Origin: a bacterium | GTDB lineage: Bacteria; Auribacterota; Auribacteria; Auribacterales; Auribacteraceae | Length of the DNA stretch: 64,000 nucleotides | Direction: 5' to 3' | NCBI GenBank assembly: GCA_024233545.1 | Contig: JACKPL010000011.1 | Span: forward strand, 21,974-85,973 | In this document: piece after piece, positions 1 through 15,000 of the stretch | Layout: each line of letters starts with the position of its first letter | Numbering within the stretch: position 1 is the first letter of the stretch | Notes under the pieces: generated by a model | What the model was told of the DNA's origin: nothing | Databases searched by the model: none | What the model saw: the letters and a program-made list of their open reading frames with translations, nothing else | Program-made: the position numbers and the translations under genes

Positions 1-3000
1 TTAAATGCTTCATTGGCTTTTGACAACGCTTCTTTGGCACTTGTTACTTTTTGCTGAGCTTGCTGAATTGCGTCTTGATTCACAAGAGACTGTTTCTTAA
101 CAAAATCAATTTTAAGAGCCATAACTTTAGCAAGATTTTGAAAATCGGCTTTGTCCTGCTTATCGATAACCTGAGAAAGCGAATCATTGATAAGCTTGAG
201 TGTTTGTTCTGCCTGTTCCGTGCTTTGTTTATTAAAGGCTGGTGATTGAATGATAGAATCAAGCTTTGCAAAAAGGAGCCCGGTCAACTCCGGCGATTCA
301 TTGGATTGTGCAATTTCAATAGCGAAATCTATCATTTGTGCAGTCGTTTGATTATAAAAAGGCGATAACTCTTCCGCTCCGCCAAATCCTGCCTGACGTA
401 ATTGGTCTATTTGAGTGAGCGTTAAACCCGACAAAAGATCGAGATGAGAAATCGGTGCTTGCTCTCTTTGCGCCACAATCTTTGCCGCAAGTTCGGAAGC
501 TTCTCGTTCCGATGTAATTATTCGTTGTCCCATTAACCCATTCTTAATATCGTCTTGAGAAGCAGTATTAATGTTTTCTAAATTCTGGGTTGTTTGTTCC
601 ATGAGTTTTGAAACTTTAGCAAGGTCGGAAAGAATAAACTGGTTTTTATTATCGAGCCGCGATGCAATATACAACAATGTAAATGCTTCCTCCGCATTCT
701 GACGTCTATTACCGTCCGAAAGCGTATCGTCTTCAAGTGTTGCAAGAAGCTGTTGGGCACGTTCATGCATATCGGTTAGCAATGATACCGCGCTTTGAGT
801 ACCGGCATACGACATGAGAAATAACTCGGTAACATTATTTTTAACCTGTTGAGAAGCGCGCCTCAATAATGGAATAACATTCTCAAAGAATTGATCCCCG
901 TATAATTCTTTTCCGTGCATCAGATTGTCTTGCCATGAAGAATGCTGTTCAGGGAAACGCGCCGTAATTTGACCTTGTAAGGCCGGAAATACTTGCCTAA
1001 CCTCATTTCCAAGTGACGAAATATTTAATGCGCCTAATATTCTATTAAGCGTTAATCCTTGCGCGTTTAATAGTGCTTCCGCTCGCTGTTCCGTAATTGT
1101 GCTTACATCAACTGCGGCATATCCTGTCTGCTTTAGCGTTATATTTGTGACCATGGAAAATTGTTCGGGAGAATTTGAAGCCAATTCTGCAATCTGTCTC
1201 TGAATAATTTGCGCATTGATTTGAGCAGGAACAGCATCAAACCGAAATTCCGCTAAACTGAGTATATATGACGCGAGTGCCTCTGCATCCTTTTCAGGCA
1301 GGTTCTCATGCTGGAGTTTTTGCAATATAACACTACGCAATGCATTGAGGTTTTCCTGAATACTTTGTGCCGTTTGGGAAATATTCACTCCCATTGCTTG
1401 TAATAGTTGTGTTTCGCGAGTTACAAGCGTTTTGTTCTCTTGGTCAACATTCAATAAAAGGGCATTATAATTCAAGGCAGAAACTAATAGTTCGCGTTTT
1501 TTCGCAGGATTAAGCTCTTGTTCCGCTCTTTTTTCTGCAGTATTGCGCGCCTGTTCGAATAATCCCTGCATAAGAGCGGCACGCTGTTCGGCTTGAAAAG
1601 CAAGTTGTTGAGGAGTTAATTCCTTTTCAGTGATAAACCCTATATCTGTAAGCTGAAGCCCTTTAATACGCAAAGTAATTAAAACAGCAAGAGTATTCAA
1701 CTCCGCATCGTTCAATTGTTCAAACCGTTTTGATAACTGATTGATTGCCTCGCCAATCTGTTGCTGAAAAATGAAGTTAGGATCGTCGTCATCAGGAGAT
1801 TCATAGAACATTTCGAAAGATTTCCTAATGATCTCCCTGAGGATTTCCTGCTCATTTTCCGGACTGCCCGGCATAAGCTCCGCCGTTAATGACGCAATGC
1901 GTTCACCACGCGCATCGGTGTCTTGAATTTGAACAATTTCTTCTAAAGCAGGCATATGCAGTGATGAAAAGTTTTGCTCTGCATCTAATCCAAAGAGAAA
2001 ATCATATGGTTTCTGCAAATCTTTTTGCAATTGAGCACGAAAATCTTTGAACTGTTCTTGTGCTTGTTTTTCGCGGTTCTCTTTCAGTTTTTGCGCTTTA
2101 ACCATACGAAATGTTTGAGGAGTAAGAACCATAATCGCTTGTGATAAAAATTTCACGCCTTGAGAAACATAGTACAATGTTGGAGACTTGCTGATCTGCC
2201 AAAATTGTGTAAACCGCTCTTTAAAGGTTAGTTCTTTTTTTGCCTCAGGTTTTTGACCGAATGATTTAGACAATGCATCCAGTTTTTTACTTAACCAGTT
2301 AACACCCTCAATAAATTTTTTCAGAACCGGCCCTTCCTGAACAACATCGCGCACTTCACCTTCAACTGTCACAAGCGTATCAAGAAGAATGGCTTCTTCG
2401 CGCCCTTGTTTAAAAGAGTTTTGCCCAACCACTACCGGCCCCTCTACAAGAACGTCAATAACCGTACTTCCTTCACCAACAGTCAACACACCATTTAAAC
2501 CGTTGACATGAGACACTGAAGCATTTTTTCCACTATGCAAAGAATTAAGCAACACATCGTTGACGTTCGACGAATCCATAATATTTACGGTATTGCCGAT
2601 TTTAGCATTTTTAATTGATACATTGTTGCCGATCGTAGAATGGATATTAGAATTAACGCCGATTTCACTATTGACAACCGATGTATTTGACCCAACACTA
2701 ACCTGTTCACCAAGAGTAGCGTTAATCAGCACACTGCCGACGCCGACATTATTTTTGTTATATGTATTTTTCCCAACGAGAATAACACCGTTTTCAACAA
2801 CAACACCCGATTGAGCTATCGTTTCAAATAAGGGATGTTTTGCCAAAGGTTCAGTATACTGAAACATCATAAGCGCCATACGATCGCCTTTTGCTTGCAG
2901 TTCTTTATATTCTTTGGCTTTTTGAGCTATTTGGTACACGGTGAGAACATCAGGATTGATAAACTGAGCATCGCCCAAATTATGAGCTTCTATTTGCCCA

Positions 3001-6000
3001 TTGGAGTTGCGCCCAAACAATACGATTTCACCTTCCACTTCCAACAAACCGCCATTGGCAAACAGATTATCCAATTTTTTCCCGTAATCATTTTTAGTGA
3101 GATATGCCAGCGCACGCTGGCCGATAACGGTTGTTCCGATTTCTTTTCCTTGGCTGGTGAGGCGTATGCCGTCTAAATCAATATTATCTGCGTTGCCAGC
3201 TTTACCATATGCCCGCAGAGCAATAATAATCGCTTGTCCTGCTGTTTCAGGATTTTCAACATCAATCTGAATTATTTTTTTGCTATTGACTTCAGCATAT
3301 CCTGTGACGGTCGCCGCAATACCCTTGTCGGTGAGGCTCTCGATAACAGCTTGGTCTTGCGGGCTTCGAGCGACTAATTGCCCATCAGTAAGATCAAGTT
3401 CAATACGAGGAGCAACAATCGATTGTTTGTCTTCGAAAGAACGCTGTTGGTTCATTTCAACATTATGCACGGCATAAATCCCTGCTTGTTTCCCTTGGGC
3501 GGCGGCAACATCTCGCGGTGCATATTCTTGAATATTCACTGCCGCATTAGCCCGCACTTTTTTCACTTCTTTCGGCTTGGAAAATCTACCGAAAACCGCA
3601 TTTATTCCTCTATCAATCAATCGCACCGCTCTTCCAAGAAATGTTGAAGGGCGTATTGCATCCTCACGCGCACGTTGTTGTGCCTGTTGCAATCGGACTC
3701 GTTTTTCCAACAATGCTTCGTTCAAAGCATCTTGAACCGTACGGGAAGAATTTTTCTCCGCCATATGAACATCAGGAACTTCTGTTTTTTCAACTTCTGC
3801 AAGCATATCTTGACGCAGTTTTAAGAGCAATTCTCCATAATTTTTAACCAAATTGTCTTCAAAAGATTTGAGAGATTCTTGAATTTTCGCTTCAAATTCT
3901 TTCGTAACTGCCGCTATTTGCTCTTGAATTTTCACCTTATATTGTTCTCGAATTTCTGAGGCTAAATTACGCAAATCAGAGCTTACTTCATTGAACTCCG
4001 GCCCTAAAACTCCACCGAAAATCATAAAATCGAATGTAATTTTATTATCCCTGATATCTTTCATTATTTGCGTTTGCTTCTCAGCGAGGCGTGGCATGTC
4101 GTCCTTTGTGAATTCAATGCGAAGAGCACCAAGGTTTTTTTGTAAAATGAGAAAATCAGCTTCTGATTTTTGCGACTTACTATAGATTTCAAAAACGAGC
4201 TTAACGAGTGATTCGCGCTCTTTCTGGCTAATACCTTGCTTTTTAATTTCAGTGAGCTTTTCATTCATATCAGCATTATGTTTATTACGAATAGAACTCC
4301 ATTCTTTTAAAACACCGCTGTTAATGCCTTTAAAGACATCTTCATATGCACCATCATATGCAAAATCCAACTTTCCTTGTTCAACTTGCACACGAAGTTT
4401 TGAAAGTACACTTTCAGCATTCTCCGCCGTAATGGAATCATTTAAGACAATTCCAAGTGCACGCAATTGTGTAGCCAGCTGTTCAAAATTTTTATTTTTA
4501 CTGAAGGATTCTATAATTGTATCAATTATATGCAAGTTGATAGCTACTTGCACTTTGGTTCCATCTTTCAATACATACGATCCATCCGCCACAGCGCTTT
4601 TAATTTCACCGATACGCAAAGCACCGTCATATTCGACTGCATCAAGTGTTGCTTTTGAGACACGCCTTTCAGAGTCGACAACATCGAGCAAATACTGCGC
4701 ATCGCGAAATAGCGCCGATATGTTTCTTTCGATCTCGGTATATCTTTCCACTCCGTTTAATAATAAGGTAAAATCACTCTGTTTCTGTTCGAGCGACCGC
4801 GCTTGTGTGATATTGCCGGAACCTATTTTAGCAGTAATTTCAGCAAGAATTCCATCAAGGGCTAGCGAAAATTCCTGCCCGCTTTCCTGAAACCTTATAC
4901 GCACAATTTCCTCTAAATGCCCCTCATTCAAACCTAACAATGCGGCTTTATCCATTACGTTTGAACGAACGAGATTAACCAGTTGGTCAACAGTAGAAAG
5001 ATTGAACGAAAATCCGGCAAAAATTCCTGCATCAATTTGGCGCAATTGCTCGAGGAATGCTTCATCCGATGCAAACTCTTCGCGTTTTTTTGCTCCTTCA
5101 AGAATGGCATATGCCCGAATATACAGCTCCTCCATTTCCTGATCAGTAAATGACGTTTTACCTGACCTTTGCTGTAATTGGGAAACGATATGGTTTAAGA
5201 CAAGCTCATTTTTCACTGTATTAACTGTTTCGGAACGGTCCTTGACTATTGTTGCGGCAATAGTTCTTATACTCATATCCGATAACCCCATGCGTTGCTC
5301 TACAGGAATAGCCTGCTCTATCGGGACAGGATTACGCAAAATTAATTGAACGAGAAAATCAAGCGCTTCCTCACTCAAAGGAGCGGCACTTTCCTGAGAA
5401 ACCGCTTTGAGAATCGCATCTTTTACTGACTGGATAACAGTAGCAGTGATTGGCTGTCCTGCGGCAGGCCGTAACGAAACAATATCAGCAAAATGCTTCG
5501 CAAGAGCTTGTTCCGTTTCCCGGTTGGTTAAAGCCCCTAATTGTGCGGTAAATTCTGCAACTTGAGCTTTTACCTCAAGTTCAGTTCCTTGTTGTGTAAC
5601 GCGAACGACATAATTCTGCATTTGCGCTTCAAGCCCTTTTAGCAAAGCAGGCAAATTATTACGCCGTTTAAAGTTAAGAAGTTCTGTCATAATCTGAGCC
5701 AGACGCCCTTCCGACAAGAAATCATTGACTGCTTGTTGAGCAATAGCAGGATCATCTACTTGAGCAGAAAAATGGGCAAGCAATGCATCGCGTAAACGTA
5801 CTTCAATTTCCGCACGCTGGGTTTGAAGAGATTGCACTTGATCAAGATATTCGATTTTTTTCAACTCTCCTTCGCGAGTACCAATCTCAGCAAATGCTTT
5901 TGCGGCAATAGCATCATGATCTACATCAAGCGCAATAACCGTTTGTTCGGTACGAGGAGCAGTCTGACGGCCGCCGCGCCCAAATAACTGCAACGAAATT

Positions 6001-9000
6001 CGTTCGGATAAAGACAATCCGGCTTCATATACTTGATACCCGTAACTTTTTTCTACTTTAATGTTTTGGAGAATTTCAGCAAATTGCGCCGCATACATTT
6101 GAGTTAATTTGTCATTAGAAATACTTTGCGCCAATGCCTGCTGAATGACTGCAAAGAACTGAGCCACAGCATTTTCATCATTTTTTCGGTCAATAATGTC
6201 GCGATTGTCATCAAACCGCTGAATCAGTTGAGTCAACCCAAAATAAAAACCATATTGGGGATTATTGCGTAACATATTGACAACTTGTGCAATATCGCCA
6301 TCTTTTCCGGCAATTAGTTGAGCGAGTTCCTGTAATGCCGTATCATCTTGAAGATATTGGGAAAGTGCTTGTTGAATCGTATCACTTTTGATCAAATTAT
6401 TGAATTGATCCATATTAAACAATTTCAATTTAAAGTCTTTTCCACGAGTTCCGAATGGGCTGATAAACGTAATACTGCCGCGTTCGCCTGCAAGCGCTAA
6501 AAATGCACGCTCCTCTTGCTCAGATGCAAAAGTATTGCCATGATATGAATACAGTTTTGAAAGCCTGTCAATAGAGGTAATAAATGCTTGAACTTGCTGT
6601 GATTCGGCATCGAATTTCTGCTGAACTTGAGTATTGAATGATGCAAAGTCATTAGACTGCTTAATTTGTCCGTAAAGTTTCGCTTGGTTTTCCTGAATTG
6701 TTGATTTTAGCGCAGTAATTTGCCCTAACAGCTTTGCCGCTTTTTTATCATTGCGTGCACTTGATGCTTCCTGCCATAACGCAAACAATTCCTGCACACT
6801 CGCAAGATCGGAAGATATCAGTTGACGTAATCTTTCAACTTCTGAATTATACGGCTGTCCGGTACGCAAATCATTCCATTCGCGGACAGCATTAAGATAA
6901 TTTTGTACGGATAGTTCGTACGCTTTCTGAATAATTTGCTGAGCAAGTTCTTTCTTCGTAAACTGTTCTTTAGCGTCTGCTTCTCCTCTCACCGCTTTTG
7001 CCTGTCCGATCAATGAAATGAGTTCTGCGAGCCCTTCTAGTTGCTGTTTTCTGAATCGGGGATCAACAGTATCGAATAATCCGGCAAGAACCGCCGCTTG
7101 TGCGAGCGCTTCCTTCTGATACCGTTCAACAGCTTGTTTATACATGGATTCCGACTCATCCGCCCCTTTCGTTCCAACCAAAATCGGAGCCGCATCCCTG
7201 TTCGAAAAAATATCTTCTGCCTGCCCGAAGATGTAGTTATTCCGTTCATCAACAGTTTGAAAAATTGCCGCATCACGGCGTTCAATTACTTTTTGTACAG
7301 CCGGGGGGATTTCAGTAATAATGTCTTTTCCGTATAATTGTTTTAACTCTTCGCGCGCTACTTCAGTTGCGATAGAACCGCTAAAACCGCTGAATTTTTC
7401 TATTGCGCTGATAACGTCGCTTCCGCCTACTTTTCCGGTCGTTTCACTTTCTCCAAGCACTTCAATATTGACACCGCGCCGATACAATAAAAGAGCTTCC
7501 ATAAGAGTGTGGCGTCCATTGCTTTGGCGCTGAGAGGTAATTTCTCCTTGATTATTGACCAACTTTATTTCATAGACTATCCCGCGCTCGTTGGTTACCG
7601 GTTTCCCTTCCTGATCGAGTTTTTCCTGCAATACCCATTTCGCATTTTCTTTATGGAACAATGCTTGTTCGAGAGTAATACTGAGGATTTCAGTAAACTT
7701 TTGCAAATCCGGCAATACATAACCTTGGGCTTTTGCTTGGTCGTAAAGCATTTTAATAATATCATGAATTTCCGATTCCTGATTGAATATGAAACGCTCG
7801 CTTCCTTCAAAAATCAAACCGAAATTTTCCTCTTTAGTTTGATAATTTTTGAGAAGGTTTTGAAGAATTTGTAATCCCGGATCGGCATCTTTATCAATTT
7901 TTTGATCGCGTTCCTGCTCAATAAACCCTTTAATAGTATCGGCGAAATCCCATGCCAATTTGTATACCTGACGTTCCTCAGTTGATAAAGGAGGGCTCGG
8001 GTCTGCGTTGATGAAATCCATCAGAGAACCTTCGAATACAAGGGCATCGATTTCATCAAAGTTTGCATATGCTAATTTTGCAGGAAGAATCTTTTCTTCG
8101 GGTTTGCTATACACATCCGTTAATTTCATAAAAGCATAATCGGAAAACGGCATATATACGACACGCGGTTTTACTTCTTGTCCTTGTGCAACACGTTGTT
8201 CTCTGCGCATTAGTAAATCTCTGGCATGATCGCGGTCGGTGTCTTTGGTGACCACTTCCGATTCTACGCCGAGAAGGGTAAACATCCCTTCCACTTCATG
8301 CTGATCGTTGTTCGCAAAAGATTCTTGAGTAAGAAATTGAACTGCAGTTTCGCCTGACAAGGCATGCAGATAGAGTGTTAAAGCTGAAGTGAGCGTTTTC
8401 CCTTCACCGGTTCCCACGTTAAGAATACCGCCATTGGCTAAAAGAGCTCCGGCAAAAAGTTGTATATCATGAAAGTAAAATCCATTTTCCACAAATAAAG
8501 CAAGGGTAACGTTCCGAAGCGCTTTTTGGACAAACTCCGGATCGACATTATCGCTGAGAAGATCAACGCCATGATCTTTGGCATACTGCATCAACTCAAC
8601 AGTGCTTGCTTGAAGTTTCAGCTTAATCGAATCCCTATATTGCGGCTGTTTAAATATGCTTTCCTTAGTGAGTGTTTTTAGCTCTTCAAGTTCTTTGGAG
8701 ATAAGGCTTTGCCTCATATCAAACGCGGCATTGGAAAATCGTTCCTCCTGCAAAACCTTTTCTTTTGTTTTTTGTTCCCATTCCTTTTTTGCCTGCTCGT
8801 CTTTTTGAAGACGTTCATATTCAACCCGGTCAACTTCACTCAGCCTTTCAAACCGCTCGTTAACTTTTTTGTTTATTACACGATCATTTAACATAAGGAG
8901 ACGGACATTTTCTTCAGCAAGATATGCTTTTTTAAGAAATTCAACGTCGTTTAACGCTTCTCTTCTTACATCAAAATCAGTATTTTTTTGTAGAGCAAGC

Positions 9001-12000
9001 AGAAGTTCTTTGCGAAGATCGGCAAGAGATGCGTTTTCTAAACGACTGATAATTTCATTTGCGCGCTGTTCATCAAACTGGACGGCAATTAACCGTATCA
9101 ATTCTGTACGGTTAAAAAGAACACTGGATGCAATTCCATGCCCTTCAAGCAATTTTGATATAAAAAATGTCAGCGATGCATTTTCATCGGATAACATATC
9201 CTGCTTAACTTGATCGTATTCAGCAGTTCCGAACATTCCATTTTGAGTAAGAACAGCTTCCTGTAACAACCCAGCAGTATCCAAGGATTCCAATGCAGTT
9301 TTTTGGGCTAGGTACTCCGCAGTTCCTTTTACAAATCCTTGAAGAAGAAGAATATGCTCCACTAGTTGCTCTGATGACTGAATCATTTCTTGAGACAACC
9401 CCGTATCTTTGAGCATGCGCGTCAAAAGCGCAACAGGATTTTCAAGAAATGCAAGATTGATGCTTTCCCATGTTTCAGTATCCTGCTGAAGAATTTCATC
9501 AATAACTTGACGTACTTGATTCACTATTTGAACTTTATTTTTTTCCGCCGCTTCTTTAAGTTTCAATTGCTGTCGTTCGATGCCTCGAGAGCTCGCGATA
9601 AATTCTTGTTCCGTGACAAATTTCTGGGCTTGTGTGCGAATGTACTTTTCGTTGACATTCTCAATTTTTTCACTTGCCTTTATCAGCGCTTCCAATACAG
9701 TTCGCTCTAATTCTGATTCGACTGAAGCGGCGCCGGGACGATTGTAAACAGCCGCTATGAGCATATCGACCTGTTCTTTGGTTGTAGCCGACACTGCATA
9801 TTCTGCAAGCAGTTTAGTGAATTTTTCTGTCAATAACCGTTGACGTACAAGCATTGAACTGATTTCCAAACCGAGTTCTTCAAGCCGTACTCCATTTTTC
9901 CCATTGTTATCGGTAAGGAGCTTCAAAAACTCAGCCAACGAACGCACATCCTTAAATTTTGCTTCTATTAACGCATCAATAGCGGCGTTGACATTGACAA
10001 GTTCTTCTCCCTTAAAAGCTTCTCCTTCTGCTCGTTCAAGCTTTTTACGGGCATCGTTAAGCTGAGGAACAATTTCCTGATTGATGCGTTGCTTAATTTG
10101 CTGAATATTCTGTTCGATATCTTTTACCTGTGCCTCTGCGCCTTGGCGAATTGCATCATAAACCATTGCATCGACTTTATTTCCATCAATTTGTGCTGTA
10201 TTAAACCGCGTGGCGGCAATCTTAGTATAGATTCTTAAAAATTTTTGCTCTTCTTGATGAATTTGGATATAACTTTGAGCAATTTGCGCCTGCATACCTA
10301 AAATCTGTGCTTGCAGTTCTGTTGCAAGTACAATATCATTCGCACGGTTTGCCTCTTGGAGTTTTGCTTGGAGTTTCGGCAATTGGGTCTCAAAAGACTG
10401 AATTTTTGTACGGATTTGTGCAATGGCATTATCTCTGTTTTCACGCGCGGGAACCACACCGAGATCGATTTGAAGTTGTTTTTGAATATCTGCATCAAAT
10501 AAATTTTGAACAGAAAGCAATGCGCCGCTTTTCAGCGAATATACTAAACGTTGTCCTTGGGAATTAAACAGCACTATATTTTCATTTTCAATGTAAAAAG
10601 ACGGATTGCCTTTTACATTTTGAGTCGTTTTCCCGACAAATGAGAAACCATTTTGCAAATCGCGCTGAAATGTTATCCCGTCCAGTTCTATGCTTTCCAC
10701 TTCATTCGCCTGAATCAAATCTGAGCGGAACAATCCATTTCTAATTAAAGATGACCGGATTTGCTCGAGTTCGGCAGTTGTTTCAAGCCCGACAGCAAGT
10801 GCATAAATAGAATCAATGCTCGATGCAGAAAGCTGAACCTTAGAAAAATCAAGAAACTGATTGTTGGCGGCGAGTGAATCATTTACAAATGCTTTGATAA
10901 GAGTTAGTTTAAGATTTTCAAGTTGTTGTTGAAGCGCTTTAATTTGTGTTTCTGCGCCTTTTTGTTGTTGGAGTTGGGCAAGAGATGCCTCAATCTCTGT
11001 TACCTGTACGACAGTCGAAGCAAAAATATCATTAAACCGATCGGCACTCGTGTTAGCCATTTTTATGGTTGCTGAATGAATTTTTTCTACCTGCTGTCCG
11101 ATCTGTCTATATACTTCCGTAACACTGATGCCGCCTTGCTGAGATATTGTTTTCACAAATCCATTTTGCACACCCTGCTCATTCGCAGTGATACGAATTT
11201 GATATGAATTCTCAATATCGTCGTATGAAAGGAGAATTTTATTATCAGCCTTACGGATAGTTACCCCTTCAATCACAACTGAATCCAATTGTGTTACATC
11301 AAGCAGTTCTGTCCTTTGTGCTGATCCCGTACCGACAACAACATAAATAAATTGTTGTCCCGGCTCAGCACCAAAAGTCCATTGCTCAATCTGAACTTGC
11401 TGGCCGCCTATTTCAAGTTGAAGTGAAGGGATGGTTTGATACGATTTTTGTGCCGCCTCATGAATTTTTTTATGTTGTTCAATAATACGTTCGGTGATTT
11501 GCGCACGCGATTCGCGTTGGGTTTCTTGCCGCTCTCGCGCTCTTTGCGCTTCTGAATCGAGGACATCGGCAAGCTGTTGTTCGATTGCAAGCTGATTTAA
11601 AAATAATTCCTTATAATTTTCATGGACGGCATCCCATGTTTCCCGCAACTGGCTTAGTTGTTTTTCCGTTTCACTAGTGAAGTCATTCTCTGCATATCCA
11701 TCCATCAAAAGCCCTGCTTTGAGAATAAGGCCTACTAATGCATTTAACTGGTTCGGATTAACTGAAGGATCAACTTTTGACCAAGCAACAGAAGATATAA
11801 ACAACGTTCTTTTACCGGTTAACTGATCAAAATGAGTCGAAGCAAACTGATTTCCATCCACAAATTTACCCGGTAAGACATCCGTTACAATAATTTCAAA
11901 TTGACCAGACCGCAATTGTTCGGCAATGGAAAGTATATCCTGCCGAGCACGTGATGAGACATTCACTCCGCCAAAGCGTTTTTCAATAAGGCTGGCTACT

Positions 12001-15000
12001 GTTTCCGACCCTACATTCAAAGGAAGTACTTTTCCAGTATTTACATCAACACCGCTTACACGAGTACCACGGGTAATAGCATTATTGGTTTGACGTCTAA
12101 TCTCAGAATCAATCATTGCATCGAAAGAAATTCCGGTACTTGGAATCGTCATTGCAGATTGCGATAAAACCGTTCCTGAACCAGCATCGATAACATATAA
12201 AACACCTAAGTTTAATACTGAATCTCGGGTAATTACATGAATCTGATTCGTTGATCCGTCATAACGAACATAATCCACCGCATTTTCGTCAAAGGAAAGG
12301 TTAACGGGAATAATATGGGAGATGCCAAACTGGTTCATAATTATTCTGCCTGGCATAATTTTTATATCCGTTGCCGCTTCATTAGAACGTATATCAATAT
12401 GCGCATTGATATTACCGCCTATTTGCCGCGCTTGCTGGAGAAGTGATTCTTGGATATTTTGAATCTCGATACCTGTCAATCCTGCCTGCCGTTGCTGGTT
12501 TTCAAGGAAAAAGTGCGCAATTAACGTCAGTTTTTCTTGTTGCGACCCTGCTTTGCCTACATTTTCGATAAGCGATATATATGCGGCAAGCGATTGTGAC
12601 GGATAATACCGGTTAGATAAAATAAATTTCTTAAATTCCTCAATCTGAGGACTCTCCATTGACGCCAAAGCTTGAAACAACGTATATTCTGCAAGTACGT
12701 TTTCATGTATGGTATTTCCAAGGTTTTCAAACTGTTGGAATATTCCTTTTTGGATAAAAACGCTTACTGCCGCTGGATTTTCCAAAAGACTTTGGTCGAT
12801 AAGAATATGTCCCGGCATTGATTGAACAAATTGTGCAATATTCATCCCAAAAGAAATATCGGTATTTTTTAACATCTTTAGGGCTGGAGCACCGAACCGA
12901 TTTATCGCTTCGTTTACAGCACGAATAAATGTTCCGGCTTGAGCCACTCCTTGTTGGGATTGAAATGTTGGTGCCTGGAATATATTGGCAACGATTTGGA
13001 CAAGAACCGATTTTGTTTCTTCATTAACTGCCAAACTGTTAATAGTATCTGCATGAATCAAAAGCTGTTGCGCTAAAGCATAAGCAGTATCAAAAGACAA
13101 GTTCGGGTTTTCAAATAAGCGAATAATACCCGATATAAGCGCGGCTTGATGATCATTAGATAAATTTGCAAGAAGCTCAATCTTACCAACAAAACCAAGG
13201 TCATCAATTGTTGCGCCTAAAAGGCTGTTTTTTTCTTGAACTGTCAATAAAACCGACTGCTGAATATACGGTTCGTAATTCTGAATAATATCAGCCTGAG
13301 CTTTTAAGACTCCTGTAGTGCTAACCGGTTGAGGCTGTATATCCTGAATTCTTTGAGCCAACTCTTGAAACAATGCTTCATCCGCATGTAATCCGAGATT
13401 TTTATAAAATTCTCGATATTTAAGCAATGCGCTATTCTTGTTTGCAGTATCGCTTAAAGGATTATCAATAACCCGCTCAACTAAGGTTTTTAAGCGTACT
13501 TCAAGAACACTGATGTCTTCAAAATTTATATGTACGATTGCCCCTAATTGACTGAGAAAAGCGATAAAATCAACTTGTGTTCCTACCGAATCCTGCTGAA
13601 TTGCAGAAAAACGGTTGTCGATCAAGTCGATAAGCATATCTAATGTTTGCCTATCAACCGCCCGCTGTTGATTTTGCTGTATGAGAGCAATTTGCTGTTG
13701 GGCAGTACGAAAATCACCTTGCTGAATCGCGTTTAAAATTGGTGTTACTAAAGTACTTAAAGACTGGTTGGTAATGCCCTTTCGCAATATAACACCATTT
13801 ACGACCGATTGTACAAGTGCATCTATATCAGCGCGAATATTGCTAAGATCGGCTTGTGATCGGTCGTTCAGGCTGTTGTAAACGACTTGAACATAATACG
13901 CGATTGTTTCCTGAGTTAAAATTTCTTGCGGCAACTGTGCCTGCAATTGGGCAGTTATATACGTTTTGTTTTTGAGGGCGGCTTTCATTTCAGAAGAAAG
14001 CCTGCTTTCAATTTGTAGAATATATTGAATATCGTCCTGGCGTTTTTCATAGGAAATCGACTGTAACCCTTGCGAAGAAGCGGCTATATCTCGCAATTGA
14101 GCAATATAAAGCTGACGCATAGTAGTTGAAGAAAAAACAGGGTCGCCAGAAACAGTTTGAAAAATCTTTTCGATTTCCTGTAATTGACGCTCTTGCGAAA
14201 GTGAGGCAAAATCCGAAGAGATCAAGCCTTTATTAGCAAGAACTTCATAAATTACTTCTATAACTCCTGTTACAGAGTTTGCCTGCTTCATAATTATTGC
14301 ACTTAAAAGCAATTGTTTTACAACATTTGTGTTATCAAGTTTTGCTACATTATTTAAGATGCCTGCTTGCTCAAACGTACTATTTTGATTCGGCACAGAT
14401 TGCTGAGTTATAAACTGCAATATTCTATTTGCTTCGTTTAAATGTTCAAAAAGGAATAATGTCGGCGTATCCAAAGAAAAGGTATTCTGAATATCACCGA
14501 GAACCGCTGATTTATCCGTTTTAATTGACAGCGTTCCGTTTGCATCAAAACCGATTTGAGCAACAGTGCTATTATTCAGCAACTGATTGAGAATACGGAT
14601 ATTTTGAGAAGACAGCAGTTTCTGTCCTCCGGATTCAAGTTTCGTTACATTAAACAATGGCAACGCCGTTGCTGATGCTATAGAATTCGCTATCTCTTGA
14701 CTGTTCGGGACATCGCCTATAAAAGAACGTATAAATTGCTCTGTTTGATCTTGCTTATAACCTATTAAGTGTTCTAATTTGGTAAATATATCTGCACCGG
14801 CAATTTCAGCAAAGGAAATTCCGGGAGTTGTAAGAAGCCCTCGTGTGATAGTATTTTCAAATTCAATGAGCGCTATTCTTTGTTCTTGAGTTAACGCTGT
14901 AACATCAATTCCGTATTTTTCAAATTTGTTTTTCATTTCCTGTATGTTCTGTTTAATGAACGATATATCTACAGCTGAATGTAAAACAGGAAATTGTTCG

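Noticed and set aside
4252..4890. A 212-codon plus-strand ORF rich in Ser, Cys and Leu
   Set aside because: It is the complement of the coding strand of the left giant, whose frame is continuous and has domain content. The Cys/Ser richness is the usual sign of reading antisense.
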